DNA from: JAGPUQ01 sp036677085
GTDB lineage: Bacteria > Pseudomonadota > Gammaproteobacteria > Pseudomonadales > Porticoccaceae
Length of the DNA stretch: 64,000 bases
Assembly: GCA_036677085.1 (NCBI GenBank)
Contig: JAKFFI010000037.1
Span: 1-64,000 of the forward strand
Reading direction: 5' to 3'
The number at the start of each line of letters is the position of its first letter. Within the stretch, counting starts at the first letter, position 1. The translations under genes were made by a program, and so were the position numbers. This document shows positions 43,364 to 52,297 of this stretch, one piece after another. The notes under the pieces were generated by a model. The model was not told where the DNA came from. It saw only the letters and a list, made by a program, of their open reading frames with translations, and ran no database searches.

Positions 43364-43843
43364 TCAAAGGCGGACAATACCTGCGCGATCGATTCGTGCC
43401 AACAGCTGCGCCAGGGAGGTGCCATCCGGCAGGATCAGATCCGGGTCCAGGTCATGCAGCGGTATCAGCACGAAATTGCGTTCGGCAAGGCGTGGGTGTG
43501 GTATCTCAAGTTCCGCGTCGGCGAGGCTAACCTCGTCGTAGAGTAGAATGTCCAGGTCGAGGGTTCGCGGCCCCCAATGCTGGTCGCGGCGCCGTCCGCG
43601 CGCGGTCTCCAGGGCGAGTAACTCGCGCAGCAGGATATGAGGCGCCAGCGCAGTGCGGAGTCGCGCCACCGTGTTGAGGTAATCGGGCTGTGTCCCCGGT
43701 CCCACCGCCCGGCTCCGGTAGAGCGGGGCGGCGGCCTCCAGGTGTGATTCCGGCAGTCGCGCCAGTGCATCCAGGGCCCAGTCGATCTGTAGCCGTGGGT
43801 TGTCCAGATTGCTCCCCAGGGCGATGTATACCCTGGCGCTCAC
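43364..43843 (-). CDS. folK: 2-amino-4-hydroxy-6-hydroxymethyldihydropteridine pyrophosphokinase
   Basis: FolK activates the pterin for folate synthesis. It has 159 residues from the GTG at 43843, which overlaps the pcnB stop by four bases (GTGA). YIALGSNLDNP, PLYRSRAVGPGTQPDYLNTV, the signature GRRRDQHWGPRTLDLDILLYD and LEIPHPRLAERNFVLIPL are all present. The upstream ORF extension lies inside pcnB and is not real. Translation is coupled to pcnB. Confidence 0.95.
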   Translation of the reverse strand: MSARVYIALGSNLDNPRLQIDWALDALARLPESHLEAAAPLYRSRAVGPGTQPDYLNTVARLRTALAPHILLRELLALETARGRRRDQHWGPRTLDLDILLYDEVSLADAELEIPHPRLAERNFVLIPLHDLDPDLILPDGTSLAQLLARIDRAGIVRL

Positions 43844-45201
43844 GCCGGCCCGGAACCGGGTGCCCGGCGTCGACGGGTGCGCCGACGGGGAGCGGGGGGT
43901 GCTTGCAGTGCTGCGGCCAATTGCTCGCGTTCGGCTTCTCCCGCGGTTTGAAACCGCGTCCACCAGGCTCCCAAACCGCCCAGCTCCTCACCACTTTGTT
44001 CGCGCAGCAGAAGGAAGTCGTAGGCGGCCCGAAAGCGGGGGTGCTCCATGAGCTGCCAGGCACGTCTTCCGCTGCGACGCTCCAGTCGTGGCTGCAATTC
44101 CCATATTTCGCGCGCGGGCGCGGAAAAACGCCGCGGGATCGCAATGTGGCGCATTTCCCGTGTCAGCACATCGGCGGCGGCTTGCTGCAACGCCAGGGTT
44201 TCCTGCGGGCCGGGACCCAGCGTCCAGGCCCCGCTGGCCGCAACCGCGGGCCACAGCAGGGCCGCGAACAGGAAAGCAGGGGTGACACGCTGATCGTTCT
44301 TGATGCGAATGTCGGTGTTGATCAGTGCCTGCCGGACGAACGCATCCCAGCGGCTGTCGCTGGCGACTGCCGCGGCGGTATCGGGGAACAGGTGTTGAAA
44401 CAGCAGGTAACGGGACAGGGCCTCATAGGTCGCAAGGGCGCGTCCGGTCATCAGTAGCTTGAGAACCTCGTCGAACAGCCGCGCCGGAGGAATTTCCCGC
44501 AACAGCGCGTGCAGCTTGGCGAGTGGCGCCGCAGTTGCCGGGTCCAGCGCAAAATCGAGTTTGGCCACGAAGCGGGCGGCGCGCAGCATCCGCACCGGAT
44601 CTTCCCGGAAGCGGGTTGCGGGGTCGCCGATGATCCGCAGGGTGCGGCTGGCGATATCCTCGATACCGCCGACAAAATCCAGCAGTTCGTCGCGCTGCGG
44701 ATCGTAATAAATCGCGTTGATGGTGAAGTCGCGGCGCTCGGCGTCCTCTTCGAGTGACCCGAATACATTGTCCCGCAGCAACATGCCACGCTGACTGCGG
44801 CGCGCCTGCTCGCTGGAGTGCGGCGTCGCATTCGCGTGAGGACTGGCCCCATGGGAAGCCCGAAAAGTGGTCACTTCGACCAGCTCGCGCCCGACGTGGA
44901 CATGGACGATACGGAAGCGGCGGCCGACGATGCGGGCGCGCCGAAACAGGTGCTTGACCTCTTCCGGCGTCGCGCTGGTGGCGACATCAAAGTCCTTGGA
45001 CGGGTGGCCCAGCAGCGTGTCGCGGATACAGCCGCCGACAATGAATGCCTGATGCCCGGCCGCCACCAGCTTGGCCACTACTTCCCGGGCGCCGCCGCTG
45101 ATTGCGGAGTGAGGGATATGGTGGCTGGCGGGGACCTTGCGGGGGATCTCGGTTGGCCTGCTGGGTTTTCGGCCGAACAATCTTCTCAACCGCTGGAGCA
45201 T
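43840..45201 (-). CDS. pcnB: Poly(A) polymerase I
   Basis: PcnB adds A tails that speed RNA decay. It has 453 residues. The nucleotidyltransferase motif is AFIVGGCIRDTLLGHPSKDFDVAT, RRDFTINAIYYD and GDPATRFREDPVRMLRAARF give the neck and tRNA-NT family features, and the basic C-terminal tail (PAPRRRTRRRRAPG) is typical of poly(A) polymerase rather than CCA-adding enzyme. folK overlaps its stop. Confidence 0.95.
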   Translation of the reverse strand: MLQRLRRLFGRKPSRPTEIPRKVPASHHIPHSAISGGAREVVAKLVAAGHQAFIVGGCIRDTLLGHPSKDFDVATSATPEEVKHLFRRARIVGRRFRIVHVHVGRELVEVTTFRASHGASPHANATPHSSEQARRSQRGMLLRDNVFGSLEEDAERRDFTINAIYYDPQRDELLDFVGGIEDIASRTLRIIGDPATRFREDPVRMLRAARFVAKLDFALDPATAAPLAKLHALLREIPPARLFDEVLKLLMTGRALATYEALSRYLLFQHLFPDTAAAVASDSRWDAFVRQALINTDIRIKNDQRVTPAFLFAALLWPAVAASGAWTLGPGPQETLALQQAAADVLTREMRHIAIPRRFSAPAREIWELQPRLERRSGRRAWQLMEHPRFRAAYDFLLLREQSGEELGGLGAWWTRFQTAGEAEREQLAAALQAPPAPRRRTRRRRAPGSGPA

Positions 45202-45229
45202 TCCGGAAGCTATCAGTTGGGCAGCGACG

Positions 45230-45238
45230 ATTCTAGCA
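45230..45238 (-). promoter_or_regulatory. Extended -10 box before pcnB
   Basis: On the minus strand TGCTAGAAT is an extended -10 element, 29 bases before the pcnB start. No good -35 is visible. It lies downstream of the gluQ terminator, so pcnB would need its own promoter. Confidence 0.4.
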
Positions 45239-45322
45239 CAGCGCTCTTCGCCGCCTGTTCTTTCGGGATACGCAACCGACTGACGTGCTGATCCCCGCGG
45301 CTGGGGGATGGCGCAAACGAAA

Positions 45323-45348
45323 GGGGGAGGCCATTGCAGGCCTCCCCC
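45323..45348 (-). terminator. Rho-independent terminator between gluQ and pcnB
   Basis: GGGGGAGGCC and GGCCTCCCCC form a perfect 10-bp stem with a six-base loop. On the minus strand it is followed by TTTCGTTT, fitting a terminator for gluQ transcripts. Confidence 0.75.
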
Positions 45349-45513
45349 GAGATTTCATTTGCCCTCGGCCTCGGGCTAACCCACCCCATTAACCGACCAG
45401 CAAACCAGTACCCTTCGATTATTATTATCTTTGTTATTGTTATGCTGCTCTCTTATTGTTGTTATGAGCGACCTTCATGCTACCGAGTGAAGTTCCGCTT
45501 GGCAAAGGGGTTT

Positions 45514-46449
45514 TTAGACCTTTTTGTCGTCTTGACAATGCACGGCAGTCGATTCAGTTATATTTGGCGTTCTTCCTCGCCATACCGCCTGCGGCGACCA
45601 ATGCTGGCTCGCCCAGCGGAGCAACTCGGCGACGCTGGCGCCCGCGGCTGCCGACGGGGGGTTCTGGCCCAGCCAGGTCAGCGCGCGAAATATATTGTCC
45701 CCGGCGCGCGCAACATCGAGCGCGGGGGCGTGGTTTTGTTTGCTGAGTTTACGCCCGGCAGAGTCCGTCATCACCGGGACATGGCCGTAGACCGGCACCG
45801 GCGCGCCCAATGCGCGCAACAGAAAAATCTGGCGCGGGGTGGATTCCAGCAAGTCGTTGCCGCGCACCACATGAGAGATGCCCTGTGCGGCATCATCGAC
45901 TGCGGTGGCGAGTTGGTAGGCGAAGAGGCCATCGCGGCGGCGCAGCACGAAGTCACCGCCCGTCCGCTCAAGATTGGTGGCCACGGATCGGCCGCGGAGC
46001 CAGTCGGTGAAGTGAATTACCGGAGCAGCGCCGGTATGGATTCGGATCGAATATCCGGAGGTTTCCCGGTCCGTACCGGTCAGAACGCGATCACGACAGG
46101 CGCCGTCGTAGTTACCGTCGAGGCGGCGCAGCCGTTCCCGGGTGCAATCGCAGAGAAACAGCGATCCCGTGGCTGCGAGCCGCCGCAACGCGTCGCGATA
46201 CTGGGTTGCGCGCCCGCTCTGGTAGAGAATCTCGCCATCCCAGTGGAGGCCGTGGGCGTCGAGCTGCCGGGCGATGGTCGCCGCGGCCCCGGGTACTTCG
46301 CGGGGTGGGTCGATGTCCTCGATGCGCAACAGCCAGCGTCCGTGGTGGGCGCGGGCGTCGAGAAAGCTGGCCAGGGCGCTCACCAGCGAGCCGAAATGCA
46401 GCGGGCCGGTGGGCGAGGGAGCGAAGCGACCGGTGTACGCTTCCGGCAC
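45514..46449 (-). CDS. gluQ: Glutamyl-Q tRNA(Asp) synthetase
   Basis: GluQ-RS attaches glutamate to queuosine in tRNA(Asp). It has 311 residues and is a GluRS catalytic core without an anticodon domain. The N-terminus YTGRFAPSPTGPLHFGSLVSAL holds the HIGH-like motif, the zinc site is CDCTRERL..YDGACRD, and the KMSKS counterpart is GRKLSKQNHAP. It lies directly downstream of dksA, the usual arrangement. Confidence 0.96.
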   Translation of the reverse strand: MPEAYTGRFAPSPTGPLHFGSLVSALASFLDARAHHGRWLLRIEDIDPPREVPGAAATIARQLDAHGLHWDGEILYQSGRATQYRDALRRLAATGSLFLCDCTRERLRRLDGNYDGACRDRVLTGTDRETSGYSIRIHTGAAPVIHFTDWLRGRSVATNLERTGGDFVLRRRDGLFAYQLATAVDDAAQGISHVVRGNDLLESTPRQIFLLRALGAPVPVYGHVPVMTDSAGRKLSKQNHAPALDVARAGDNIFRALTWLGQNPPSAAAGASVAELLRWASQHWSPQAVWRGRTPNITESTAVHCQDDKKV

Positions 46450-46474
46450 GGTGACAGCAGGTGCTGATCCGGAA

Positions 46475-46924
46475 TCAGCCGCCTACGGTTTGCCGTTCGC
46501 GGATTTCATCCAGTGTCTTGCAGTCGACGCAGAGGGTGGCGGTAGGGCGTGCCTCCAGGCGGCGAATGCCGATCTCGACACCACATTGTTCGCAGTAGCC
46601 GTAGTCGTTGGCGTCGATCATTTCGATGGTCTTGTCGATTTTCTTGATCAGTTTGCGCTCGCGGTCACGGGTGCGCAGCTCCAGGCTGAATTCTTCTTCC
46701 TGGGTAGCGCGATCGGCAGGGTCCGGAAAATTGGCCGCGTCATCCTTCATGTGACTGACGGTGCGATCAACTTCGGTCATCAGATCCTGCTTCCAGTCCA
46801 GCAACAGCTTCCGGAAGTGTTCACGCTGGTTATCACTCATGTACTCCTCGCCCCGCTTCTCCTTGTAGGGCTCGAAACTCCGCAGCAATACGGAGGATTT
46901 CTCGGCTGCTTTCTTCTTGGCCAT
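46475..46924 (-). CDS. dksA: RNA polymerase-binding transcription factor DksA
   Basis: DksA enters the polymerase secondary channel and, with ppGpp, adjusts rRNA and amino-acid gene transcription. It has 149 residues from the ATG at 46924. The coiled coil holds the tip Asp pair in FPDPADRATQEEEF, and the zinc finger is YCEQCGVEIGIRRLEARPTATLCVDC with all four Cys. TTG 46930 is a less likely start. Confidence 0.97.
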   Translation of the reverse strand: MAKKKAAEKSSVLLRSFEPYKEKRGEEYMSDNQREHFRKLLLDWKQDLMTEVDRTVSHMKDDAANFPDPADRATQEEEFSLELRTRDRERKLIKKIDKTIEMIDANDYGYCEQCGVEIGIRRLEARPTATLCVDCKTLDEIRERQTVGG

Positions 46925-47076
46925 TTGCAATTCCGGGGAGGGTCCGACGGGAAGGCGCGTTTATAGGGCCGGCTGGGGTTTTTTTCAACCCTGGGGGCGC
47001 GAATCTCCGCTTCGTCGACGCCAGAGGGTCGGGTGGGTTTAGCATAGAATTGCGGCGCTGACGGGGGGCGTGGACG

Positions 47077-48252
47077 ATGCGGGACGGGCGACACAGATGG
47101 GCGCGACGGGTGGCTTCCATGACCTCGTTCAAGGTGGTCGACTTCCTGGAGGCGGCCGAACGGATGCAGGCGATGGGCCGCGATATCGTGCGCCTGGAAG
47201 CGGGCCAGCCGGCGTTTCCCACGCCGTTCCCCATCGCCGAGGCGGCGCGCCAGGCTTTGGCCGACGAGAAAACCCGGTACACCCCGGCGTTGGGCATTAC
47301 ACCGCTGCGGGAAGCGATTGCGTCCTTCTACGCCGAGCGCCATGGCGTGACGGTGGCGCCAGCGCGCATTGCCGTCACCACCGGGAGCAGCGCCGCGCTG
47401 GGGTTGATCTGCGACCTGCTGATCGAACCGGGCGACGGCTTTCTGCTGACCGATCCGGGCTATCCCTGCAATGCCAATTTCGTCCGTCGTGCCGGGGGTG
47501 AACCACTGTGGGTGCCGGTGGCGGCCGCCGAGCGCTACCAGCTCACCGCCGCGGCGCTGGCGGCGCACTGGCGCCCCAACACCGTCGGTGCGCTGGTGGC
47601 CTCGCCCAGCAATCCCACCGGTGAGATCATTGCGCGCGACCAGCTGGCCGCGTTGCACGCCGCCACCGGAGCGCGCGGCGGCGCCCTGGTGGTGGACGAG
47701 ATCTACCACGGACTGGTCTACGACGAGCCCGAGACCTCGATCCTGGCATTCACCGACGACGCCTTCGTGGTCAACAGTTTCTCCAAATACTTCGGCATGA
47801 CGGGCTGGCGCCTGGGCTGGGCGGTGCTGCCCGAAGCGGCAATCGAGCCGGTCAACGTGATGGCGCAGAATTTCTACATATCGCCCCCCAGCATCGCGCA
47901 ACATGCGGCGCTGGCAGCCTTCCTGCCCGCAGTGCTGGAGGAGCTCGAAGCGCGCCGCGAAGAATTCCGGCGCCGCCGGGATTTCCTGGTGCCGGCGCTG
48001 CGGGACTTGGGCTTTGACATTCCCTTTGCGCCGGCCGGGGCGTTTTATATCTACGCGGGGATAGCGGGCCTCGCCGACGACAGCGAGGCGTTTTGCTGGG
48101 ACATGCTGGAGCGCGCCGGGGTCGCCTTTACCCCCGGGACCGACTTCGGCGCTCATCTGGCCCGCCAGCGGGTGCGATTCTCCTACACCGAGCCGCTGGA
48201 GCGCCTCGAACTCGCGGTCAACCGCCTGCGCGCGGCGCTCGCGGCGCGATGA
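47077..48252 (+). CDS. PLP-dependent class I/II aminotransferase
   Basis: This protein has 391 residues. Family signatures are LEAGQPAFPTP, YTPALGITPLREAI, SPSNPTGEIIARDQL, the Asp in ALVVDEIYHGLVY and the PLP Lys in NSFSKYFGMTGWRLGW. The amino-acid substrate is not clear; aspartate- or aromatic-type enzymes are closest in look. ATG 47077 is kept because the residues before the in-frame ATG at 47119 fit the family N-terminus. The stop overlaps sfsA (ATGA). Confidence 0.88.
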   Translation: MRDGRHRWARRVASMTSFKVVDFLEAAERMQAMGRDIVRLEAGQPAFPTPFPIAEAARQALADEKTRYTPALGITPLREAIASFYAERHGVTVAPARIAVTTGSSAALGLICDLLIEPGDGFLLTDPGYPCNANFVRRAGGEPLWVPVAAAERYQLTAAALAAHWRPNTVGALVASPSNPTGEIIARDQLAALHAATGARGGALVVDEIYHGLVYDEPETSILAFTDDAFVVNSFSKYFGMTGWRLGWAVLPEAAIEPVNVMAQNFYISPPSIAQHAALAAFLPAVLEELEARREEFRRRRDFLVPALRDLGFDIPFAPAGAFYIYAGIAGLADDSEAFCWDMLERAGVAFTPGTDFGAHLARQRVRFSYTEPLERLELAVNRLRAALAAR

Positions 48253-48956
48253 AGTTCGCCCCACCCCTGGAGCGGGGCGTCTTCCTGCGCCGCTACAAGC
48301 GGTTTTTTGCCGAGGTCGGCTTACCGGATGGCGAGATGTTGACGCTGCACTGCGCCAACACGGGATCCATGCGCAATTGTCAGGTGAGTGGCACACCCTG
48401 CTGGTTTTCCCGCACGGCCGATCCGCGCCGCAAGCTGCCGGGCACCCTCGAGATCGTCACCACCGGCGATGGCCGGCTGGCCGGGGTCAATACCGGACGT
48501 GCCAATCGCCTGGTGGAAGAGGCCATCACGGCGGGTTGCATCGAGGCGCTGCGGGGTTATGAAGGCGTCCGGCGCGAGGTGCGCTATGGTGAGGAAAACA
48601 GTCGCATCGACTTTCTGCTCGAAGGCAGGAGCGCGCCCTGCTATGTGGAGGTCAAGAGCGTCACCCTGTCATTGGGCGACAGCCGCGCCGCCTTTCCCGA
48701 TGCCATTACCCGGCGCGGCACCAAGCATCTGCGCGAGCTCGAAGCCATGGTGGCCGCCGGTGCGCGGGCGGTACTGCTGTTTTGTGTCCAGTTGAGCGCT
48801 ATCGATACGGTGGTGCCGGCGGAGGACATCGATCCGGACTATGCCCGGGCACTGCGCCAGGCGCGCAGCCGGGGCGTCGAAGTCCTGGCCTGGGGTTGCC
48901 GGCTGGGACCGGAAGAGATCGCGCTGGAGTCTGAACTGGAATTTCGCGAAGTGTAG
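48249..48956 (+). CDS. sfsA: Sugar fermentation stimulation protein SfsA
   Basis: SfsA is a DNA-binding, nuclease-like protein of poorly known role, first linked to maltose metabolism. It has 235 residues. It begins KFAPPLERGVFLRRYKRFFAEV, with LTLHCANTGSMRNC, VEDV-like SRIDFLLEG, CYVEVKSVTLS and FPDAITRRGTKHLREL, all conserved. Its start overlaps the aminotransferase stop by four bases. In E. coli it also neighbours dksA. Confidence 0.95.
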   Translation: MKFAPPLERGVFLRRYKRFFAEVGLPDGEMLTLHCANTGSMRNCQVSGTPCWFSRTADPRRKLPGTLEIVTTGDGRLAGVNTGRANRLVEEAITAGCIEALRGYEGVRREVRYGEENSRIDFLLEGRSAPCYVEVKSVTLSLGDSRAAFPDAITRRGTKHLRELEAMVAAGARAVLLFCVQLSAIDTVVPAEDIDPDYARALRQARSRGVEVLAWGCRLGPEEIALESELEFREV

Positions 48957-48972
48957 TGATGTGCGCGCGCGC

Positions 48973-48998
48973 AAAAAAAAGCCCCGCCGGAGCGGGGC
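48973..48998 (-). terminator. Rho-independent terminator for the 49.0-kb SnoaL-like gene
   Basis: GCCCCGC-CGGA-GCGGGGC (48981-48998) is a perfect 7-bp stem; on the minus strand it is followed by eight T (plus-strand A run 48973-48980). It lies 21 bases after the minus-strand gene and may also slow sfsA transcription from the other side. Confidence 0.85.
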
Positions 48999-49019
48999 GT
49001 TGGCACTGGCTGCCGAGGC

Positions 49020-49409
49020 TTACATCTTGCCGTCGATTTCGACTACCCGGGCCTTGAATTTCCAGGCGCCATTGACCTTGGCGAGGACATCCAGGTAGCG
49101 GCCGGAATTCACCACGCTGACTTTCTCGCCGGTATCCACCAGGATCAGATAGGCGTCGTGGGTGGCGCTGTCGCCGTTGACCTCGACGATGGCGTCCGTG
49201 GTGCAGTGCTTGACCTTCATGGTCGGAATCATCTTCTTGGCGAAGGCCAGCAGCGCCTCGCGGCCGGCAGCGAGCTGTTTGCCGCCCATGGCAAAGGTGC
49301 CGTCGGCGGCGAACGTATCGACCCAGGCTTCGGGATCGCGATAGTCGAAGGCGCGGTTGTATTTGGCAACCAGTTGGCGGATTTCCAGGTTGTCGGCGAC
49401 AGTATTCAT
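49020..49409 (-). CDS. SnoaL/NTF2-like protein
   Basis: This protein has 129 residues from the ATG at 49409. LEIRQLVAKYNRAFDYRDPEAWVDTFAADGTF is the typical first half of a SnoaL-4 domain, and VNSGRYLDVLAKVNGAWKFKARVVEIDGK closes the cone. No catalytic residue set can be assigned. It stands alone with its own strong terminator. It is unrelated in close sequence to the SnoaL-like gene at 40 kb. Confidence 0.75.
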   Translation of the reverse strand: MNTVADNLEIRQLVAKYNRAFDYRDPEAWVDTFAADGTFAMGGKQLAAGREALLAFAKKMIPTMKVKHCTTDAIVEVNGDSATHDAYLILVDTGEKVSVVNSGRYLDVLAKVNGAWKFKARVVEIDGKM

Positions 49410-49645
49410 GGCAGTTTCCTCATCGGCAGCGGATACGGGGTCGCGGCTGCGGCCCCGGGGGAAAAGTTCGCCGTTAGGGTAGCGTGGTGGCCCGGTCGGG
49501 CGCCACTGTCCCGGCGCGCCTCGCCGAACATCATCCTGCCTGCCGTCAAGGGTTCGCACGGCAAGCCGCCGCACATCGTCCCGGGGTTCAGTGCGCGCAC
49601 CGCGCGGGACTGCATCGACGCGGAAAGAAAAATGGCGCGGACGCG

Positions 49646-50539
49646 TCAGACGCCGCGCCGCAGCGCTTCGATGCGCTCCTCCAGGGGGGGGTGCGTCATG
49701 AACAGCCGCGACGCGTGCCGTTTCCAGCCGCTCGAGATACCGAGCGCCGTCAGGGTGTCTGGCAGTTGGTTTGGAACATGCGCCTCGGTCTCGGCGCGCA
49801 GGCGCTGCAGCGCGGAGATCATGGCGCCCCGAGTCGCGAACTTGGCGCCAGCCGCGTCGGCGCGATATTCGCGCCAGCGCGAAAACGCCATCACGATCAT
49901 ACTGGCGAGCACCCCGAGCACGAGCTGCAAGACCATGACGATGGCGAAGTAGCCGAAGCCCTGGCCGCGTTCATTCTTGAACACCACGCGGTCGATGACC
50001 GTGCCGATGATGCGCGCCAGAAACATGACAAAGGTGTTCACGACCCCCTGAATCAGCGCCAGGGTGACCATGTCGCCGTTGGCGACATGGCCGATTTCAT
50101 GGGCCAGCACAGCGCGCGCTTCGTCGCGGCTGAAACGCTGCAGCAACCCTTCGCTGACCGCGACCAGGGCCTTGTTCTTGTTCCAGCCGGTAGCAAAGGC
50201 ATTGGACTGCTGCGCCGGAAATATCCCGACTTCGGGCATGCCGATGTCGGCTTTTTTGGCCAGTTCGGCGACGGTTTCCACCAGCCAGCGCTCATCGGCC
50301 GTGACCGGTTGTTCGATGAGACGGGTGTGGGTGCCCATTTTGGCCATGGTTTTCGACAGCAGCAGCGAGATGAACGACCCCACGAAGCCGAACAGACCAC
50401 ACAGGATGAGCAAGCCGGTCAGGTTGGTCCCGACACCCTGGGTCGCCAGGTACTGTTCGAGGCCGAGTGCCTTCACGATGATGCCAACCAGCGCCAGCAC
50501 GGCGATGTTGGTCGCCAAAAAGAGGAAGATTCTTTGCAC
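49646..50539 (-). CDS. htpX: Membrane zinc metalloprotease HtpX
   Basis: HtpX degrades damaged membrane proteins, overlapping with FtsH. It has 297 residues. Two N-terminal membrane segments are followed by the zinc motif VLAHEIGHVANGD and the third ligand in WREYRADAAGAKF, with two more hydrophobic segments between. FLFLATNIAVLALVGI opens the protein. A sigma-32-like promoter lies 45 bases upstream, in keeping with its heat-shock control in E. coli. Confidence 0.96.
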   Translation of the reverse strand: MQRIFLFLATNIAVLALVGIIVKALGLEQYLATQGVGTNLTGLLILCGLFGFVGSFISLLLSKTMAKMGTHTRLIEQPVTADERWLVETVAELAKKADIGMPEVGIFPAQQSNAFATGWNKNKALVAVSEGLLQRFSRDEARAVLAHEIGHVANGDMVTLALIQGVVNTFVMFLARIIGTVIDRVVFKNERGQGFGYFAIVMVLQLVLGVLASMIVMAFSRWREYRADAAGAKFATRGAMISALQRLRAETEAHVPNQLPDTLTALGISSGWKRHASRLFMTHPPLEERIEALRRGV

Positions 50540-50583
50540 TTGATTTCTCCTGGTCGCGTGGTGTTGACTGCGATGCGTCGATT

Positions 50584-50611
50584 AGATGGGTGTCAACGAC
50601 GAAAATTCAAT
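50584..50611 (-). promoter_or_regulatory. Sigma-32-like heat-shock promoter of htpX
   Basis: On the minus strand ATTGAAT (50611-50605), 14 bp, CCCATCT (50590-50584) fits the heat-shock pattern CTTGAAA-N11-16-CCCATNT; the -10 half is exact. Confidence 0.6.
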
Positions 50612-50771
50612 GACGAGCATCTGAGGTTTCACAAAACAAGCTTGGCGCAGAAATGCCGGCGGGGGAAGCGCGAATGGAATCGGCCGGTGCGCTGTCGCGC
50701 GATTACTCGGCGCAATACCACGCAGGCAAATTTCCTTGCGGTGCCTCCGATACCTCAGGGGTGGAATGGCG

Positions 50772-51224
50772 ATGATCCGGCGTTTCTGGCCGATGTTCCT
50801 GATCGGGACGCTGCTGTCCTCGTGCGCGCTGTGGCGACCGACTCCGGTAGCCGCGCCGGAGGTCCATTTGGCTGACCTGCAACTTGCCGATAGACCGGGG
50901 CGTGGTCCGCGTTATGTGATAGCCCTGCGGATCGTCAATCCGTCGCATCGTAAACTCGCGATAGCCGCGCTGTCCTGTCGCCTGCAGATCAAGGGGATCC
51001 CCGCCCTGGAAGGTTTTACGGGGGCCTTGTACACCCTGCCACCGGGGTCCGCGCTGCGGGTCGAATTAGAAGCTCGCACCGACACGCTCGACCGGCTGAA
51101 GCTAACCGGGCGACTGGCCGACGGCGCGCGGCCGGATTATGTGCTCGAAGTGCGGCTGCGGCGGCCCTGGACGCTGATGCCGCTGGCGCTGCGCGATACC
51201 GGCGCGCTTCCTGCGGAGGACTGA
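50772..51224 (+). CDS. LEA type 2-like lipoprotein
   Basis: This protein has 150 residues from the ATG at 50772. MIRRFWPMFLIGTLLSSC is a lipoprotein signal with lipobox LSSC (Cys18). The rest is one beta-rich domain (VHLADLQLAD..YVIALRIVNPSHRKLAIAALSCRLQIKG) of the LEA-2/WHy type found in envelope lipoproteins of unknown role. AGGGGTGG upstream favours this ATG over 50766. slyX follows two bases after the stop. Confidence 0.75.
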   Translation: MIRRFWPMFLIGTLLSSCALWRPTPVAAPEVHLADLQLADRPGRGPRYVIALRIVNPSHRKLAIAALSCRLQIKGIPALEGFTGALYTLPPGSALRVELEARTDTLDRLKLTGRLADGARPDYVLEVRLRRPWTLMPLALRDTGALPAED

Positions 51225-51226
51225 CT

Positions 51227-51433
51227 GTGGACGATCCCGAACGCATCGCCGAACTGGAGGCGCGCCTCGCTTTTCAGGAGGACACGCTCAAGGCCCTCGA
51301 CGCAGCCATCTATGGTCAGCAGCGTCGAATCGACGCGCTGGAACAGTTGTGCGCGCGCCTTGCCGCGCACCTGCGCGATGCGGTGGCGGTCGGTCTTGAC
51401 CCGGGTGCCGATCAGAGGCCCCCTCATTATTGA
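51227..51433 (+). CDS. slyX: SlyX-family protein
   Basis: This protein has 68 residues from the GTG at 51227, with GGAGG upstream. It is a predicted coiled coil: ERIAELEARLAFQEDTLKALDAAIYGQQRRIDALEQLCARLAAHLRD, ending PPHY as SlyX proteins do. Its role is unknown; the E. coli gene lies near slyD. It probably forms a short operon with the LEA-like lipoprotein gene. Confidence 0.85.
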   Translation: MDDPERIAELEARLAFQEDTLKALDAAIYGQQRRIDALEQLCARLAAHLRDAVAVGLDPGADQRPPHY

Positions 51434-51564
51434 CCGTCCGGTTTTATGGATCCTTACCCTGCTGGAATCGATGCCTGACTGGATTGCGGCCCGCAGAATC
51501 GGCACTGCCCAGCGACGCCCCGGACCGATATCATGGCTGTTCCGAACCACGCGGTGCGGCGATC

Positions 51565-52272
51565 TTGAACCCTTCCAGCGCCCGACTCACGGGGCACGAT
51601 CTGAATTGCCTTGCGGTGTGGGATCGTAGTGGCGACCTCTGTCACCTCCATCCCGATGTCATTGACCCGTTGCAAGAGCTATGTGGTCGGGCGGCGGCCG
51701 CAGGTCTGGGGTTGCGGGTGGCCAGCGGCTTTCGTTCATTCGAGCGGCAGCTGGCGATCTGGAATACCAAGGCGCGCGGGGAGCGGCCGGTACTCGACGA
51801 TCGGGGTCGTCCGCGCGATGTGCGCACACTCAGCGACCGCGAGCGGATGTACGCCATCCTGCGCTGGTCGGCCCTGCCCGGCGCCTCGCGGCATCACTGG
51901 GGCACCGACATCGATGTCTGGGACGCGAGCGCGGTGGCCGCGGACTATCGTTTGCAATTGGTGGCAGGGGAATACGCGCCTGGCGGCCCTTTTTTCGCCT
52001 TGCACACCTGGCTTGAGCAAACGCTCGGCGCCGATGCAGGATTCTACCGACCCTACGCGACGGATACCGGTGGGGTGGCGCCCGAGCCCTGGCATCTGAG
52101 CTTTGCGCCGGTCGCGCGGGAGTTCGAGGCGCGGTTGTCGCCGCAACTGCTGCGGGACGCAATCGAAGCCGCCGCCATCGAGCTGAAGACAGTGATTCTG
52201 GAGGATCTGGGCACCATCTATGCGCGCTTTGTCCGGGGTGCCCGTTGCATCCCGTCGGGCGATGCGAGATAG
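51565..52272 (+). CDS. M15-family D-alanyl-D-alanine carboxypeptidase
   Basis: This protein has 235 residues if started at the TTG at 51565; the true start is uncertain. The VanY-like zinc site is GASRHHWGTDIDVWD (His and Asp) with PEPWHLSF near the end (second His). VASGFRSFERQLAIWNTKARGERPVLDD is the conserved substrate-binding part. It would trim the terminal D-Ala from peptidoglycan peptides. No signal peptide is visible, which is unusual unless export uses another route. Confidence 0.8.
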   Translation: MNPSSARLTGHDLNCLAVWDRSGDLCHLHPDVIDPLQELCGRAAAAGLGLRVASGFRSFERQLAIWNTKARGERPVLDDRGRPRDVRTLSDRERMYAILRWSALPGASRHHWGTDIDVWDASAVAADYRLQLVAGEYAPGGPFFALHTWLEQTLGADAGFYRPYATDTGGVAPEPWHLSFAPVAREFEARLSPQLLRDAIEAAAIELKTVILEDLGTIYARFVRGARCIPSGDAR

Positions 52273-52297
52273 TCCGGACCCGCAACCGGGGGTGTCG

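Larger units (their letters stand above)
45202..45513. other. Gene-free stretch between pcnB and gluQ
   Basis: It holds the pcnB -10 box, the terminator and, at about 45416-45475, a low-complexity AT-rich tract of repeated ATT and TTGTT units that is strikingly unlike the GC-rich surroundings. No gene or known RNA is recognised there. Confidence 0.55.
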
